From Actinotalea alkalitolerans (GTDB lineage: Bacteria; Actinomycetota; Actinomycetes; Actinomycetales; Cellulomonadaceae), in NCBI RefSeq assembly GCF_023369855.1, contig NZ_JAMBPP010000008.1:186001-250000 (forward strand): a stretch of DNA of 64,000 bases, in the 5' to 3' direction. The notes below the pieces were generated by a model that was not told the DNA's origin, searched no databases, and was given only the letters and a program-made list of their open reading frames with translations. The first letter of the stretch is position 1; each line of letters begins with the position of its first letter. Made by a program: the position numbers and the translations under genes. This document shows, in pieces, positions 1 to 8,825 of this stretch.

Positions 1-320
1 GCCCGGACCCATCACTGCCCTGTTCGCGACCGAGCAGCACGTCGAGGTCGAGGACCTGGGGCATCTACCAGGTTGTGATCGCCGCCTATCGCGACCCCGA
101 CCGGGCCAGGGGCCGGGCGATGAGGACCACGTTGATCGCGGGCGTGCGTCACGGCGTCCCGGCCGCGCTGAGCGAGGCGACCACCCCGGGCCGTCCAACG
201 GGCCCTCCGAGGCGATCAACGGCCGCCTCGAGCACCTACGCGGCACCGCCCCGGGTTTCCGAAAGCTCACCACTACACCGCTTGAAGCCTGCCGGAGACC
301 GGCGGCTTCAGAACACGACC
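1..320 (+). pseudogene. ISL3-family transposase C-terminal remnant
   Basis: The translation carries pieces of an ISL3-type DDE transposase C-terminus in different frames. One frame reads IYQVVIAAYRDPDRARGRA followed by a VRHGVPAALSE-like stretch. A second frame, from about 199, reads NGPSEAINGRLEHLRG, the usual segment around the last catalytic Glu. A third shift gives ETGGFR, the normal end of the protein. The segment that normally separates the first two pieces is missing. Several frameshifts and a deletion therefore make this a dead copy, and its 5' part lies outside the window. It marks the left side of the restriction-modification cluster as an insertion-prone site. Confidence 0.75.
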
Positions 321-371
321 ACACCATCCTTTGCGATGAGCCGGTTGAACAGCGCCCAATTATGCCGACCC

Positions 372-2987
372 TCAGTGTGTGTGGAAGCGCTCCGCGAGCC
401 TCTTGATGTGGATGTTCTCCGGGTCTCGGTCGATTCCGCTAGCGATGTATCGCTTCGCGCGCGCATCGTCTTTGACTCGGAGCGCGAGCCAAGCCATTCT
501 CGACAGATCCGTAGCTGTGAGCTCGCCCTTCGGCGCGCGATCGAGGACATCGAGAAGGGTCTCACACAGGATGGTGCGGTCGTCGTCGGGCATCGTTTGA
601 AGCTGGTTGTCGGCGTAAAGCTGATTCAGCCGGTATGCCGCCTCGCTCGTAAGTTCGTACGACGAGGTCGGCTGGGTACTACGGCTGACGAGGGCCTGCG
701 CTTCGGCATGAAAGGCGCCCTGTCTGCGGCAAAGCAACGACAGGCGGGTCCACGCAGAAGAGTCCTCCGGCCGTTCCTCCAGGTAGTGCCTGACGGCCTC
801 GCTGGCCTCGCCCAGCCACCGCGCGTCCTGCTGCTCCTCGTAGAGATCTCCCAGAAGCAGCCATGCGGGAGCGTGCTGCCGTGCGATATGTTCAAGCACG
901 GCCCGGTTCGTTTCCAAGACCTCGGCGTCACCCTGCGCCTTCACGGCGATTGCCCTAACGAGGCGTCTGAGGCGAGGCATCAAACCTTGTCGGACATCCG
1001 CTTCGCGCGCTGCGCCGAAGAGTCGCAGGAAGTCCAGGTCGGAGTCGATGGCGCTGCGGAGGGCACTGACCTGCAGCTTCTTGCGGCCGAACAACGCCGC
1101 GGCGAGCGGGACCGTAAGGAACTCGTCGTTGTCGGGCGTGCGCGTCGCCTCGACCATCGAGCTGCGGATGAGGTGATCAACTGCCCGACCCGTGTCGAGC
1201 GGCTCTTCAGCCGCACGAAGCAGCGCTGCCTCAAGCGCGAGACGGGGGACGGCCGAGCGCCAGCCGCAGAGGGTGAGGAACAAGCGCTGGCCAAGGGGTG
1301 TGAGCTGGTTGTAGGTGCGTTCGAACAGGGCCTGAAGCACGTCGTCCCGATTCGCGACTAGATCCCGGAAGTTGGCGGGTTTGCCCAGGTTAGCCAGGTC
1401 ACCGAGAAGGAGCTTCGAAACGTAAGGGTGACCGTCTGACTGGTCGAAAAGATCGTCCTCGAGGGCGGGAGTCATCATCGAACCGATGCCGAGGTGCCTC
1501 GCCGTTTGCGCGACGAGCTCGTCGAACTCTCCGCGGCGCATGCCACCAACTTCTACGGGATAGTCGCCCTTGAAGTCGCGCAGTCTGGTCGTGATCAAAA
1601 TCTTGTTCGGCGGCCTGACGTAGTTGTCTAGCCACTCGTACATCTGCTGTGGGTCAAGGACTGTCTCGAAGTTGTCGAAGACGAACAACAGCGGTTCGTC
1701 GTGGTTGGCTCCTAGTTGTTCAGTCAAGAAGTCCACCTTGCGGAAGCCTTTGTCTTGAGCTGCGGTCGGGCGTAGCAGTTCTACAAGCTGATCAGCGATG
1801 TCCGGGATGCTGACGACCCTTGGGCGAACGAGCTTCGGACCCATTTCGGTCAGATCGACGTCGCGGGCGGAGAACCACAACACAGCAAGGAACCGCTCGG
1901 CGAGCGCCCCGCCCGCAAGTCCGTAGAGAACCTCTAGGGCGAGGGAGGTTTTACCAATGCCACCACGGCCGACAAGTGTGATGACCGCGTGGCGGTCATT
2001 GAGTAGGACCTTCGTGAGTTCTTCCTCCAGTTGCGGACGCCCTACGTAATCGCTTCGACGTGGGGGAAGATTCCCGAACAACCCACCCTGCGGCTCCAAC
2101 GTGCGCTGACCTTGAGTCTCGCTATCTGGCAGGGGCGTTGGCGGGAACCGGAAGTCGGCGGCATCGACGTGCTTGCGCTGGTCTGTGACGTAGGACAGCA
2201 CCTCGTAGGTTGCGTCGTTGTAGGCGCCATTGCATACGAAGAAGTCCGACAGCTCGACGTCGCTGGTCACGAGACGGACCGGCCGGGGGGTGTCAAAAAC
2301 GACGTGGATCCCATCAGACAGTGACGCATCGTTAGAGCGCTTGAGGTGCTCGAGGCTCTCGGCAGTGTCCGTGATCGGAATGACGCGGTACTTGCCAGAA
2401 AGGTTGCGGTGCAGGTACGCCCAGTCCGCCTGAAATAGCCCGAAGCCGGCAATAACGGCGGACACTGACCGTTCCAGTGGCACAGCCATCAGCCCGCAGT
2501 TCGTGGCAGTCGTTGCGCCGTGCCCTCGAGTCTTGTTGCGGAGCCAGGCGAAGTGCCGTGCCCACGCTCGAGCAGAGACCCTCTTGGCGTCCGAGGCGTA
2601 ACTCGGGTCCAGCACCCTGCAGGCATCGAGGATGCCGGCAACGGCTTCGGTCTGCCAACAGCTGTCCAACGCCAGGTCATAGTTCTTGGTCAGCTCGCCG
2701 CTCAGGGTTCGTGCGGAGGGCGCCAGCGTGGCCGCCGCAGGGCCGGTGAGCAGGTCGTCAAGCGTGCTGGCCCAGTCGCCGACACCGCTCGCGCGGACCA
2801 AGCCGTGCTCCAGGCGGTAGCGGTGCCGATCTCGGTCGTCATCGACGGCGGCGACCATCCCGGCCACCATCAGCTTCATCGCCAGCTCGCCTAGATACAT
2901 GAGTTCGAGGAAGAGCGTTGTGTCGTCGCAGTCCGCCCTGGTGTGCAGAATGCGCTGCTGCATGCGCCCGAGCGCCTGGAAGGTCAC
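372..2987 (-). CDS. STAND-type NTPase with N-terminal HEPN-like motif (candidate defence NLR)
   Basis: The 871-residue protein has a nucleotide-binding core typical of NB-ARC/STAND ATPases: Walker A GRGGIGKTS near residues 340-348, Walker B LLFVFDNFE near 433-441 and a sensor-like ILITTR near 463-468. The roughly 300-residue N-terminus is helical and contains RNKTRGH (R150 to H156), which fits the R-x4-6-H active-site motif of HEPN ribonucleases. After the ATPase come helical, TPR-like segments, expected for a sensor domain. STAND proteins with nuclease effectors are known antiphage proteins; the role here is inferred. It is the last gene of the minus-strand restriction cluster, 287 bp below the preceding ATPase gene, so it may have its own promoter. 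The GTG start has no clear Shine-Dalgarno; an ATG at 2963 is an alternative. Confidence 0.75.
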   Translation of the reverse strand: MTFQALGRMQQRILHTRADCDDTTLFLELMYLGELAMKLMVAGMVAAVDDDRDRHRYRLEHGLVRASGVGDWASTLDDLLTGPAAATLAPSARTLSGELTKNYDLALDSCWQTEAVAGILDACRVLDPSYASDAKRVSARAWARHFAWLRNKTRGHGATTATNCGLMAVPLERSVSAVIAGFGLFQADWAYLHRNLSGKYRVIPITDTAESLEHLKRSNDASLSDGIHVVFDTPRPVRLVTSDVELSDFFVCNGAYNDATYEVLSYVTDQRKHVDAADFRFPPTPLPDSETQGQRTLEPQGGLFGNLPPRRSDYVGRPQLEEELTKVLLNDRHAVITLVGRGGIGKTSLALEVLYGLAGGALAERFLAVLWFSARDVDLTEMGPKLVRPRVVSIPDIADQLVELLRPTAAQDKGFRKVDFLTEQLGANHDEPLLFVFDNFETVLDPQQMYEWLDNYVRPPNKILITTRLRDFKGDYPVEVGGMRRGEFDELVAQTARHLGIGSMMTPALEDDLFDQSDGHPYVSKLLLGDLANLGKPANFRDLVANRDDVLQALFERTYNQLTPLGQRLFLTLCGWRSAVPRLALEAALLRAAEEPLDTGRAVDHLIRSSMVEATRTPDNDEFLTVPLAAALFGRKKLQVSALRSAIDSDLDFLRLFGAAREADVRQGLMPRLRRLVRAIAVKAQGDAEVLETNRAVLEHIARQHAPAWLLLGDLYEEQQDARWLGEASEAVRHYLEERPEDSSAWTRLSLLCRRQGAFHAEAQALVSRSTQPTSSYELTSEAAYRLNQLYADNQLQTMPDDDRTILCETLLDVLDRAPKGELTATDLSRMAWLALRVKDDARAKRYIASGIDRDPENIHIKRLAERFHTH

Positions 2988-3274
2988 CGCACGAACGTAG
3001 TGGCTTGGGCGCGGTCGGCGGGTCTGCTTCGGGTGCGGTCGACGTCACTCGAGGGCTGACGGTCCTCGGGGCCGGAGGTCGGCATACCGGCGCAAGGCCG
3101 TCACGTCGAGCGGGCGTCCCCACAGACTTCTCCACAGTTCCCGGCGTGCTGCACGTTTGAACCCGGCCTCGGCCAGGGTGCGGGCTGACGCCAGCCGGAC
3201 CCTCGGTGACGACCCGGGATCGATCTTCGAGGTGGTAGCCGAGGCGACACGCGGGGGCAGGACAACTCACACTT

Positions 3275-5068
3275 TCAGGTCGGCACGACCGACGTTTCAC
3301 CGCACCGGCACTGGTAGCTCCTGATACCTCGACGTTCAACCCATGCCTTGCAGCGGCCGCAGTGCATTCGCGCAGCGATGTCCAAGACCCCGAGCCCGAA
3401 CGCCTCTGCCTCACTCCACGTCGCGCTCTCGGCCCACTCGTTGTAATGAGCACCGAGGGCATTCCGGAGGTGCAGCCACCTGTCAACCTCCGCGAACGCT
3501 GACGCTGCCGTCGTGCCCTTCATCTCCTTGACTGTGCCGGGCCACAGGTCGCCGAGGGTGTACGCGTCGCCGCGCTTACGCTGGACACTAATCGGAATCG
3601 TCCAGCTCATGCGGTCGCAGATCTGCTCCAGCAAGCGCCCAGCGACGCCGCAGACGGTCGCAGGGTCACCGGCGCCTAGGGCAACCCATAAGGGCTGGTC
3701 GATGTCGCCGCTTCCACTGGATGCGGCAGCGATGTGTGGACCGTCGGCGAACTCCCAGCGGCGGATGTCGATCTCAGTGACGGGGTGTCCGGCTCGCTGA
3801 AATATGTCCCGCAGTTGCGTGCGCCACATGCGATCGTGCACGGTGACCAGGAGCTGCCAGCCCCGGAACTCGCGGACGACTAGATCCATGAGCGCCACGC
3901 GAATGCTGGCGTCAACGCTTTGCAGTACGTCGTCCAGGATGAGCACGGGTGACTGGCCTCGCTGGCCGGCGGCACGGCTCACCGCAAGGAAGTAGAGCAA
4001 TGCGACCAGGTCCTGGTAGCCCTCGCTGAACACCTGCCGCGGCGTCGCTACCGATCCGTTCGATAGGGCGACCTCGACCTCTAGGCTGACTTCGCTCAGA
4101 CGACCGAACTGCACGGTGATGGCGTCCACGTGGGAGGCGCCCGTCACGCTCCGGAACGCGGTCGTCATCCACTCGCTTACATCGCCGAGGAACAGCTGCA
4201 TCCTCCGCAGGGCCTCCGCCGCGCCAGGACTGAGCCCGAGCACCTTGGCCCTATGGTTCGCAGCCTTCATCTCTCGGCGGATCGCGTCAATTTCGTCGAG
4301 GTGTTGCCTCACGTCACGCGGAACGGTGATCCGTCCCCAGTCGTGGTTGCCTAGGCCCAGGTAGACCTCATTCTTGATCATGAGCATGATCGCCTCGCTG
4401 TCGCGCGGCGGCGGCTCGACCTCGAGGCGCCCGGCAAGGCGTGCACCGGCCTCCCTAAGCCGCACCTTGATCTGGTGCCGATCTTCCTCGAGGGCCTCCT
4501 GCGCCGCGTTGAGGTGCTGGGGGACGGCGGCGGCGCCTCCGTCAAGGGCGTGGTCAAAGAACAGCGTGCCTCTGCGTATGGCGGGACTGTCTAGGAAGCG
4601 AAGGATGTCTGACCGCTTGAGCGACATCGGAGCGCCGCGAAGCGACTCCGGCGTCGACGTTCCCTCGACTCGGAACGCTCCGTCCTCGGCGGGCAGTAGC
4701 CGCCGGTGGAGGTGGATGTCGTCGGCGAGGACCGCCTCGACGCTGCAGCTGCCGGCCTTGACGTTGAGCAGGAGTGGGCCCGAGCCACCAGTGACCGCCG
4801 CGCGCCCGACCTTGCCCTGGCAGGCCCACTCGACGGCGTCGACGATGGAGGACTTCCCGGAGCCGTTTTCACCAAACACGATGGCGGACTGGGGTTGTCC
4901 GTTGCGCCCGGCGAAATTGACCTTGAGCTGGCCTGGCACTCCGCGGAATCCGTCCAGCGTGATCGAGGCTACTTTGAGCGCGTCAGGTCGCGAGTCCCGG
5001 GGTGCTTCGTCTCCGGGTGTCCGTGGCGCGCTCCTACCGCCCAGTCCATCGCCACCGGTGGAGGTCAT
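3275..5068 (-). CDS. SMC/RecF-like ATPase with C-terminal HEPN-like motif and zinc ribbon
   Basis: The 597-residue protein begins as an SMC/RecF-type P-loop ATPase: a hydrophobic strand ITLDGFRG, then Walker A GENGSGKSS (residues 66-74). Walker B LILDDVLQSVD lies roughly 200 residues before the C-terminus, and the intervening coiled-coil insertion is short. The C-terminal part has LRNALGAH (R535 to H541), matching the HEPN R-x4-6-H motif, and ends in a CxxC...CxC zinc ribbon (Cys 570, 573, 587, 589). ATPase-HEPN proteins linked to type I restriction systems include the anticodon nucleases PrrC and RloC; this one has the general plan but is not clearly either. The ATG overlaps the upstream phosphatase stop (TGATG) behind a GGAG. 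A GTG nine bases further upstream is possible. Confidence 0.75.
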   Translation of the reverse strand: MTSTGGDGLGGRSAPRTPGDEAPRDSRPDALKVASITLDGFRGVPGQLKVNFAGRNGQPQSAIVFGENGSGKSSIVDAVEWACQGKVGRAAVTGGSGPLLLNVKAGSCSVEAVLADDIHLHRRLLPAEDGAFRVEGTSTPESLRGAPMSLKRSDILRFLDSPAIRRGTLFFDHALDGGAAAVPQHLNAAQEALEEDRHQIKVRLREAGARLAGRLEVEPPPRDSEAIMLMIKNEVYLGLGNHDWGRITVPRDVRQHLDEIDAIRREMKAANHRAKVLGLSPGAAEALRRMQLFLGDVSEWMTTAFRSVTGASHVDAITVQFGRLSEVSLEVEVALSNGSVATPRQVFSEGYQDLVALLYFLAVSRAAGQRGQSPVLILDDVLQSVDASIRVALMDLVVREFRGWQLLVTVHDRMWRTQLRDIFQRAGHPVTEIDIRRWEFADGPHIAAASSGSGDIDQPLWVALGAGDPATVCGVAGRLLEQICDRMSWTIPISVQRKRGDAYTLGDLWPGTVKEMKGTTAASAFAEVDRWLHLRNALGAHYNEWAESATWSEAEAFGLGVLDIAARMHCGRCKAWVERRGIRSYQCRCGETSVVPT

Positions 5069-5664
5069 CACGTCCACATCTCCCCGGCCAGGAGTTCGGC
5101 GACTTGTTTCGCGGCTGAGGGAGCACTATTGGCCAGGCGGCCCAGGTCGCCGCCCTCGCCCACCTTGATGGTGGCGATCCCGAGCTGTTGCCACACGTTG
5201 ATGATGCCGTCCCGGTCGTCAAACGCCACCAACGGGGTGTACTCCTTCCAGATCTGGGTACCGATCTCCCATTTGGTCTCGCGGTCGGGCCGGTAGTCCT
5301 TGTCTGGGCGAAAATACAGGCGATCGAAGGGGACGCGCCATGCTTTCAGCCACTGCTGAGTCAGTTCGGAAAAGCGGTTCTCCCTGCCGCTGACAATGAG
5401 AATCCTGAGACCCGCGTCGTGGAGTAGTGATGCCGCTCTCACGACCTTCGGGTATGGATCGCAGTGGAGAGACTCGCTGTGGAAGCGTTGGAAGTCCCGC
5501 TTGAAGCCTGGCTCGTTGTCTGGGGAAACAACGTACTTGCGTATCGGTCGCACATCGCAGAGTGTCCCGTCTACGTCGAAGATCGCCGCGGGTGCCGAGT
5601 CTCCTTGGGGTGCCCGGGAGAGGCCGCGTTCGGACGGCACCTCAGGCGCAACTTCGCGCGTCAC
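5068..5664 (-). CDS. HAD phosphatase resembling the 3'-phosphatase domain of T4 polynucleotide kinase (PseT)
   Basis: The sequence shows HAD motif I IFDVDGTLCDVR, motif II LIVSGR, a Lys in the TKWEIGTQIWKE stretch and motif IV VAFDDRDG. The pattern WKAWRVPFDRLYFRP...D continuing to WEIGTQIWKE and VWQQLGI follows the C-terminal phosphatase domain of T4 PseT, which removes 3'-phosphates or 2',3'-cyclic phosphates from nucleic-acid ends. No kinase P-loop is present, so this is a phosphatase-only version. It sits between hsdR and the HEPN-type ATPase and overlaps the latter by one base, so it is probably co-translated and may act on RNA or DNA ends made by its neighbours (inference). The start is uncertain: the open frame extends to 5763 inside hsdR. 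GTG 5664 was chosen as the first start after the hsdR stop. Confidence 0.75.
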   Translation of the reverse strand: MTREVAPEVPSERGLSRAPQGDSAPAAIFDVDGTLCDVRPIRKYVVSPDNEPGFKRDFQRFHSESLHCDPYPKVVRAASLLHDAGLRILIVSGRENRFSELTQQWLKAWRVPFDRLYFRPDKDYRPDRETKWEIGTQIWKEYTPLVAFDDRDGIINVWQQLGIATIKVGEGGDLGRLANSAPSAAKQVAELLAGEMWT

Positions 5665-5692
5665 AGCCGTGATCCGATCCGCGCCGCGCTGG

Positions 5693-8650
5693 TCATGCGC
5701 TCTTTCCGTACGTCTGGCGGAACACAGCATCCGCCAGCCAGGCGCGGAAGCTGTCGTTGTCACTGAACTGCTTGAACAGCTGGGTCTCGTCTCGCATCAT
5801 CGACAGCACGACGCGCCCGAGGGCCTTGTCGAGCTCGATCCGGGCGTTGACCGGGTCATTGTTCTTCTGGGCGTTCTGGTAGGCGACGTCTTCGGCGACT
5901 CTGGCGGGGATCTCCTCGGTGATGCGCTTGCGGACGCGGTCGGCGTCGTCCCACTCGATGTTGCCGAACTGGTCGTTGAAGGACGCCAGGATCAGCGAGA
6001 GCCGCTCGAGGTCGGGGTCGGGCTTCATGCCGCCGCCGGCGGCCGGGACTGGGTCGAGCTCGCCGTCTTCGTCGGCCAGGGCGATGGCCATGGTGGTGCG
6101 CTTCTCCACCCGGTAGGAGTCCATGTCGACGGTCTCCAGGATCCCGGCGGCGAGGTCGTCCTCCTTGGGGGCGGGGAGCTTGGGCACGAGGTGGTCCAGG
6201 AAGATCGACAGCTTCTCCCACTCGACGTTGGAGTACGGCAGGATCGCTGAGAGGAACCCGTAGGTTCGAAGGAACGCCTTCGCTGAGCCCTTGAAGGCGA
6301 TCTGGTCGTCCTCGTCGAGGTGCTCGATGTACTCGGCGGCACACGCGTCCAGCAGCGGGTCGAGTTGGTCGCGGTCCACCCCGGCCAGGTACCTCTCGAC
6401 GAAGGTGTCGACGTGCTCAGGGGTGAACACGCCCGACACGCGCAGCTCGCCCGCCAGGTCGTGGAGCTTGTTCGGGTCGGTCTCCTCGGCCAGGACGGTG
6501 GTGCGGTAGTAGGGCGCGAAGGACACCTCGATCGCGTCGGCATCGTTGGCAAAGTCCAGGATCGCTACGTCGCGCTTGTCGGGGTGGGCGCGGTTGAGCC
6601 GCGAGAGAGTCTGCACGGCCTTGACCCCGGAGAGAGTCTTGTCCACGTACATGGTGTGCAGCAGCGGCTCGTCGTAGCCGGTCTGGAACTTGTCCGCGCA
6701 GACCAGGATCCGGTAGGGGTCTTCGCGGATCCGGTCGGGGATCTCCTTGCTGGGGAAGCCGTTGTAGTCGGACTCGGTGACTTTGACGCCGTCGCGTTCG
6801 GTGTCGGAAAACGCCACGATCGCCCGGTAGGGGCTCTTGCGTTCGGTCAGGTAGGCGCTGATCGCTTCGTAGTAGTCGATCGCCCGGTCGATGCTCGAGG
6901 TCACGACCATCGCCCGTGCCTGGCCCTTGATCTTCTGCTTGGCCAGGACCTGGGTGTGGAAGTGATCGACCATGATCTCGGCCTTGAGGCGGATCGCGTG
7001 GCGGTTGGACTCGACGTAATGGCGCAGCTTCTTGGAGGCGCGGCTCGCGTCGAACTCGGGGTCGTCCTCGACGGTCTTGATGAGCTTGTAGTAGCTGTCG
7101 ACCGGGACGTAGTTGGCCAGGACGTCGAGGATGAAGCCCTCGCCGATGGCCTGCTTCATCGTGTAGGCGTGGAACGGACGGTGCCCCGTCTGCCCGTCGG
7201 GCTGCGGGAACGGCTCTCCGAAGGTCTCCAGGGTCTTGTTCTTCGGGGTGGCGGTGAACGCGAAGTACGAGGCGTTGGCCGGCATCTTCTTCGCCGCCAT
7301 GAGCCGGTTGAGCTGGTCCTCGACTTCCTCACCCTCCACCACGGGCAGCCCCGCTGCGGACAGGGACGTGGCCAGCGCCGCGGTGGCCTTGCCGCCCTGG
7401 CTGGAGTGGGCCTCGTCGATGATGATCGCGAAGCGGCGGTCCCGGTGAGCGGTGCCGAGGTTGGCCACGATGTAGGGGAACTTCTGCACCGTGGTGACGA
7501 TGACCTTCTTGCCCGCCTCGATCGCGGTGCGCAGGTCGGCGGACCGGTCAGCGTGCACGACGGTGGACCCCACCTGGGTGAAGCCCTTGATGGTGGCCTC
7601 GATCTGCCGGTCGAGGATCTTGCGGTCGGTCACGACGATCACCGAGTCGAACGCAGCCCCACCCTCGTGGCGAGCGGTGGTGAGCTGATGGGCGAGCCAC
7701 GCGATCGAGTTCGACTTGCCGCTGCCAGCCGAGTGCTCGATCAGGTACCGCTGCCCCGCACCGTTGGTCTCCACGTCTGCCAACAGCCGCCGCACAACAT
7801 CGAGCTGGTGGTAGCGCGGGAAGATCTGGGCACTGGTCTTCTTGCCGGTCTGCGGGTTCTTGACCGTGACGATCTGGGCGTAGTTCTCGATGATGTTCGA
7901 CAGTGAATCCGGCGCGAGGATGCGCCGCCAAAGGTAGTCGGTGGCGAGGCCGTCGGGGTTGGGCGGATTGCCGGCACCGTCGTTGAAGCCCTGGTCGAAG
8001 GGCAGGAACCACGACGCCTTGCCCGCCAGGCGCGTGCAGAACCGCGCCCGGTGGTCATCAACGGCGAGGTGTGCCATGCAGCGGCCGAACGCGAAAAGCA
8101 GCTCTCGCGGGTCGCGGTCGCGCTTGTACTGCTCGACTGCCTCCTCGACTGTCTGCTTGGTGATGGAGTTCTTCAACTCGAACGTCAGCAGGGGTAGTCC
8201 GTTGACGAACACCGCCAGGTCCAGGGCCCTGCCGGTGTCGGTCGGGCTGTAGCGCAGTTGGCGGGTGATGGTGAACCGGTTGAGAGCGAACCGGTCCGCT
8301 GCGCGCGTGTTCCCCGGGGTGGGCGTCGGGTAGTACAGGTCGACCGTGTGCGGGCCGTGCTGGATGCCGTTGCGTAGGGCGGCCACCCCACCGTGCTTGG
8401 TCACTTCGCCCTGGAGCCGGGCCAGGAATGCCCGCCGGGTGGTCGAGTCCTGCCCTAGGTCGAGGGCCTCGGCGGTGCTGGGCTGGGTGGCCTCCAGGAA
8501 CGCCGTGAGCTGAGTGAGGTCGACTGCGTGCGCACGGTCATAGTCGCCCGGGTCGCCCTTGACCCACCGCACCGCATCACTAGCAGTGTCGCCGGTCATC
8601 TGGGCGACGATCAGTGCTTCGAGGCTCTCCTCATTGAGGCTGGTGACCAT
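5693..8650 (-). CDS. hsdR: Type I restriction enzyme, R subunit (translocase/endonuclease)
   Basis: This 985-residue protein is a standard HsdR. The N-terminal nuclease domain contains LLTFELKN, the ExK part of the PD-(D/E)xK site. The superfamily 2 motor follows, with motif I EHSAGSGKSNS, motif II IIDEAHSSQGG (DEAH) and motif III FTATPKNKT, then the second RecA-like domain with VCADKFQTGYD and LSRLNRAHPDK. HsdR with two HsdM and one HsdS makes the restriction complex that translocates and cuts unmodified DNA. The ATG lies behind a GGGGGAG ribosome-binding site and overlaps the end of the preceding small ORF by 20 bp. The length is normal and no disruption is visible, so the system looks functional. 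Confidence 0.95.
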   Translation of the reverse strand: MVTSLNEESLEALIVAQMTGDTASDAVRWVKGDPGDYDRAHAVDLTQLTAFLEATQPSTAEALDLGQDSTTRRAFLARLQGEVTKHGGVAALRNGIQHGPHTVDLYYPTPTPGNTRAADRFALNRFTITRQLRYSPTDTGRALDLAVFVNGLPLLTFELKNSITKQTVEEAVEQYKRDRDPRELLFAFGRCMAHLAVDDHRARFCTRLAGKASWFLPFDQGFNDGAGNPPNPDGLATDYLWRRILAPDSLSNIIENYAQIVTVKNPQTGKKTSAQIFPRYHQLDVVRRLLADVETNGAGQRYLIEHSAGSGKSNSIAWLAHQLTTARHEGGAAFDSVIVVTDRKILDRQIEATIKGFTQVGSTVVHADRSADLRTAIEAGKKVIVTTVQKFPYIVANLGTAHRDRRFAIIIDEAHSSQGGKATAALATSLSAAGLPVVEGEEVEDQLNRLMAAKKMPANASYFAFTATPKNKTLETFGEPFPQPDGQTGHRPFHAYTMKQAIGEGFILDVLANYVPVDSYYKLIKTVEDDPEFDASRASKKLRHYVESNRHAIRLKAEIMVDHFHTQVLAKQKIKGQARAMVVTSSIDRAIDYYEAISAYLTERKSPYRAIVAFSDTERDGVKVTESDYNGFPSKEIPDRIREDPYRILVCADKFQTGYDEPLLHTMYVDKTLSGVKAVQTLSRLNRAHPDKRDVAILDFANDADAIEVSFAPYYRTTVLAEETDPNKLHDLAGELRVSGVFTPEHVDTFVERYLAGVDRDQLDPLLDACAAEYIEHLDEDDQIAFKGSAKAFLRTYGFLSAILPYSNVEWEKLSIFLDHLVPKLPAPKEDDLAAGILETVDMDSYRVEKRTTMAIALADEDGELDPVPAAGGGMKPDPDLERLSLILASFNDQFGNIEWDDADRVRKRITEEIPARVAEDVAYQNAQKNNDPVNARIELDKALGRVVLSMMRDETQLFKQFSDNDSFRAWLADAVFRQTYGKSA

Positions 8651-8825
8651 CGCCCTGCTCCCCCTGACTCAGGTGCCGCTCGACCTCGAGCAACGCATCA
8701 AGGTCACTAGTCTCATCGGCCGTTGCGCGCACGGACTTCAGATCGCGACGGTGAGCATCCCAGTCGGTGTACCGCTCCGCCACGATCGGCCCCCTGACCT
8801 TGCGCACCGGTCCAGGCTCGCTCAC
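8631..8825 (-). CDS. Small protein encoded between hsdS and hsdR
   Basis: A 64-residue ORF sits exactly between hsdS and hsdR. Its GTG overlaps the hsdS stop as GTGA, a GGAGGA lies about 11 bases upstream inside hsdS, and its 3' end overlaps the hsdR start. Without it hsdS and hsdR would be separated by 171 untranslated bases in an otherwise tightly packed operon. The protein is charged, starts MSEPGPVRKVRGPIVAERY and ends in a polar, helical-looking tail; no domain is recognised. Its position suggests a co-translated accessory or a coupling peptide for hsdR. Confidence 0.6.
   Translation of the reverse strand: MSEPGPVRKVRGPIVAERYTDWDAHRRDLKSVRATADETSDLDALLEVERHLSQGEQGDGHQPQ

Noticed and set aside
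6320-7906. A 528-codon plus-strand frame opposite hsdR
   Set aside because: The hsdR frame has all helicase and nuclease motifs; the opposite product is a low-complexity Val/Gly/Asp/Arg sequence.
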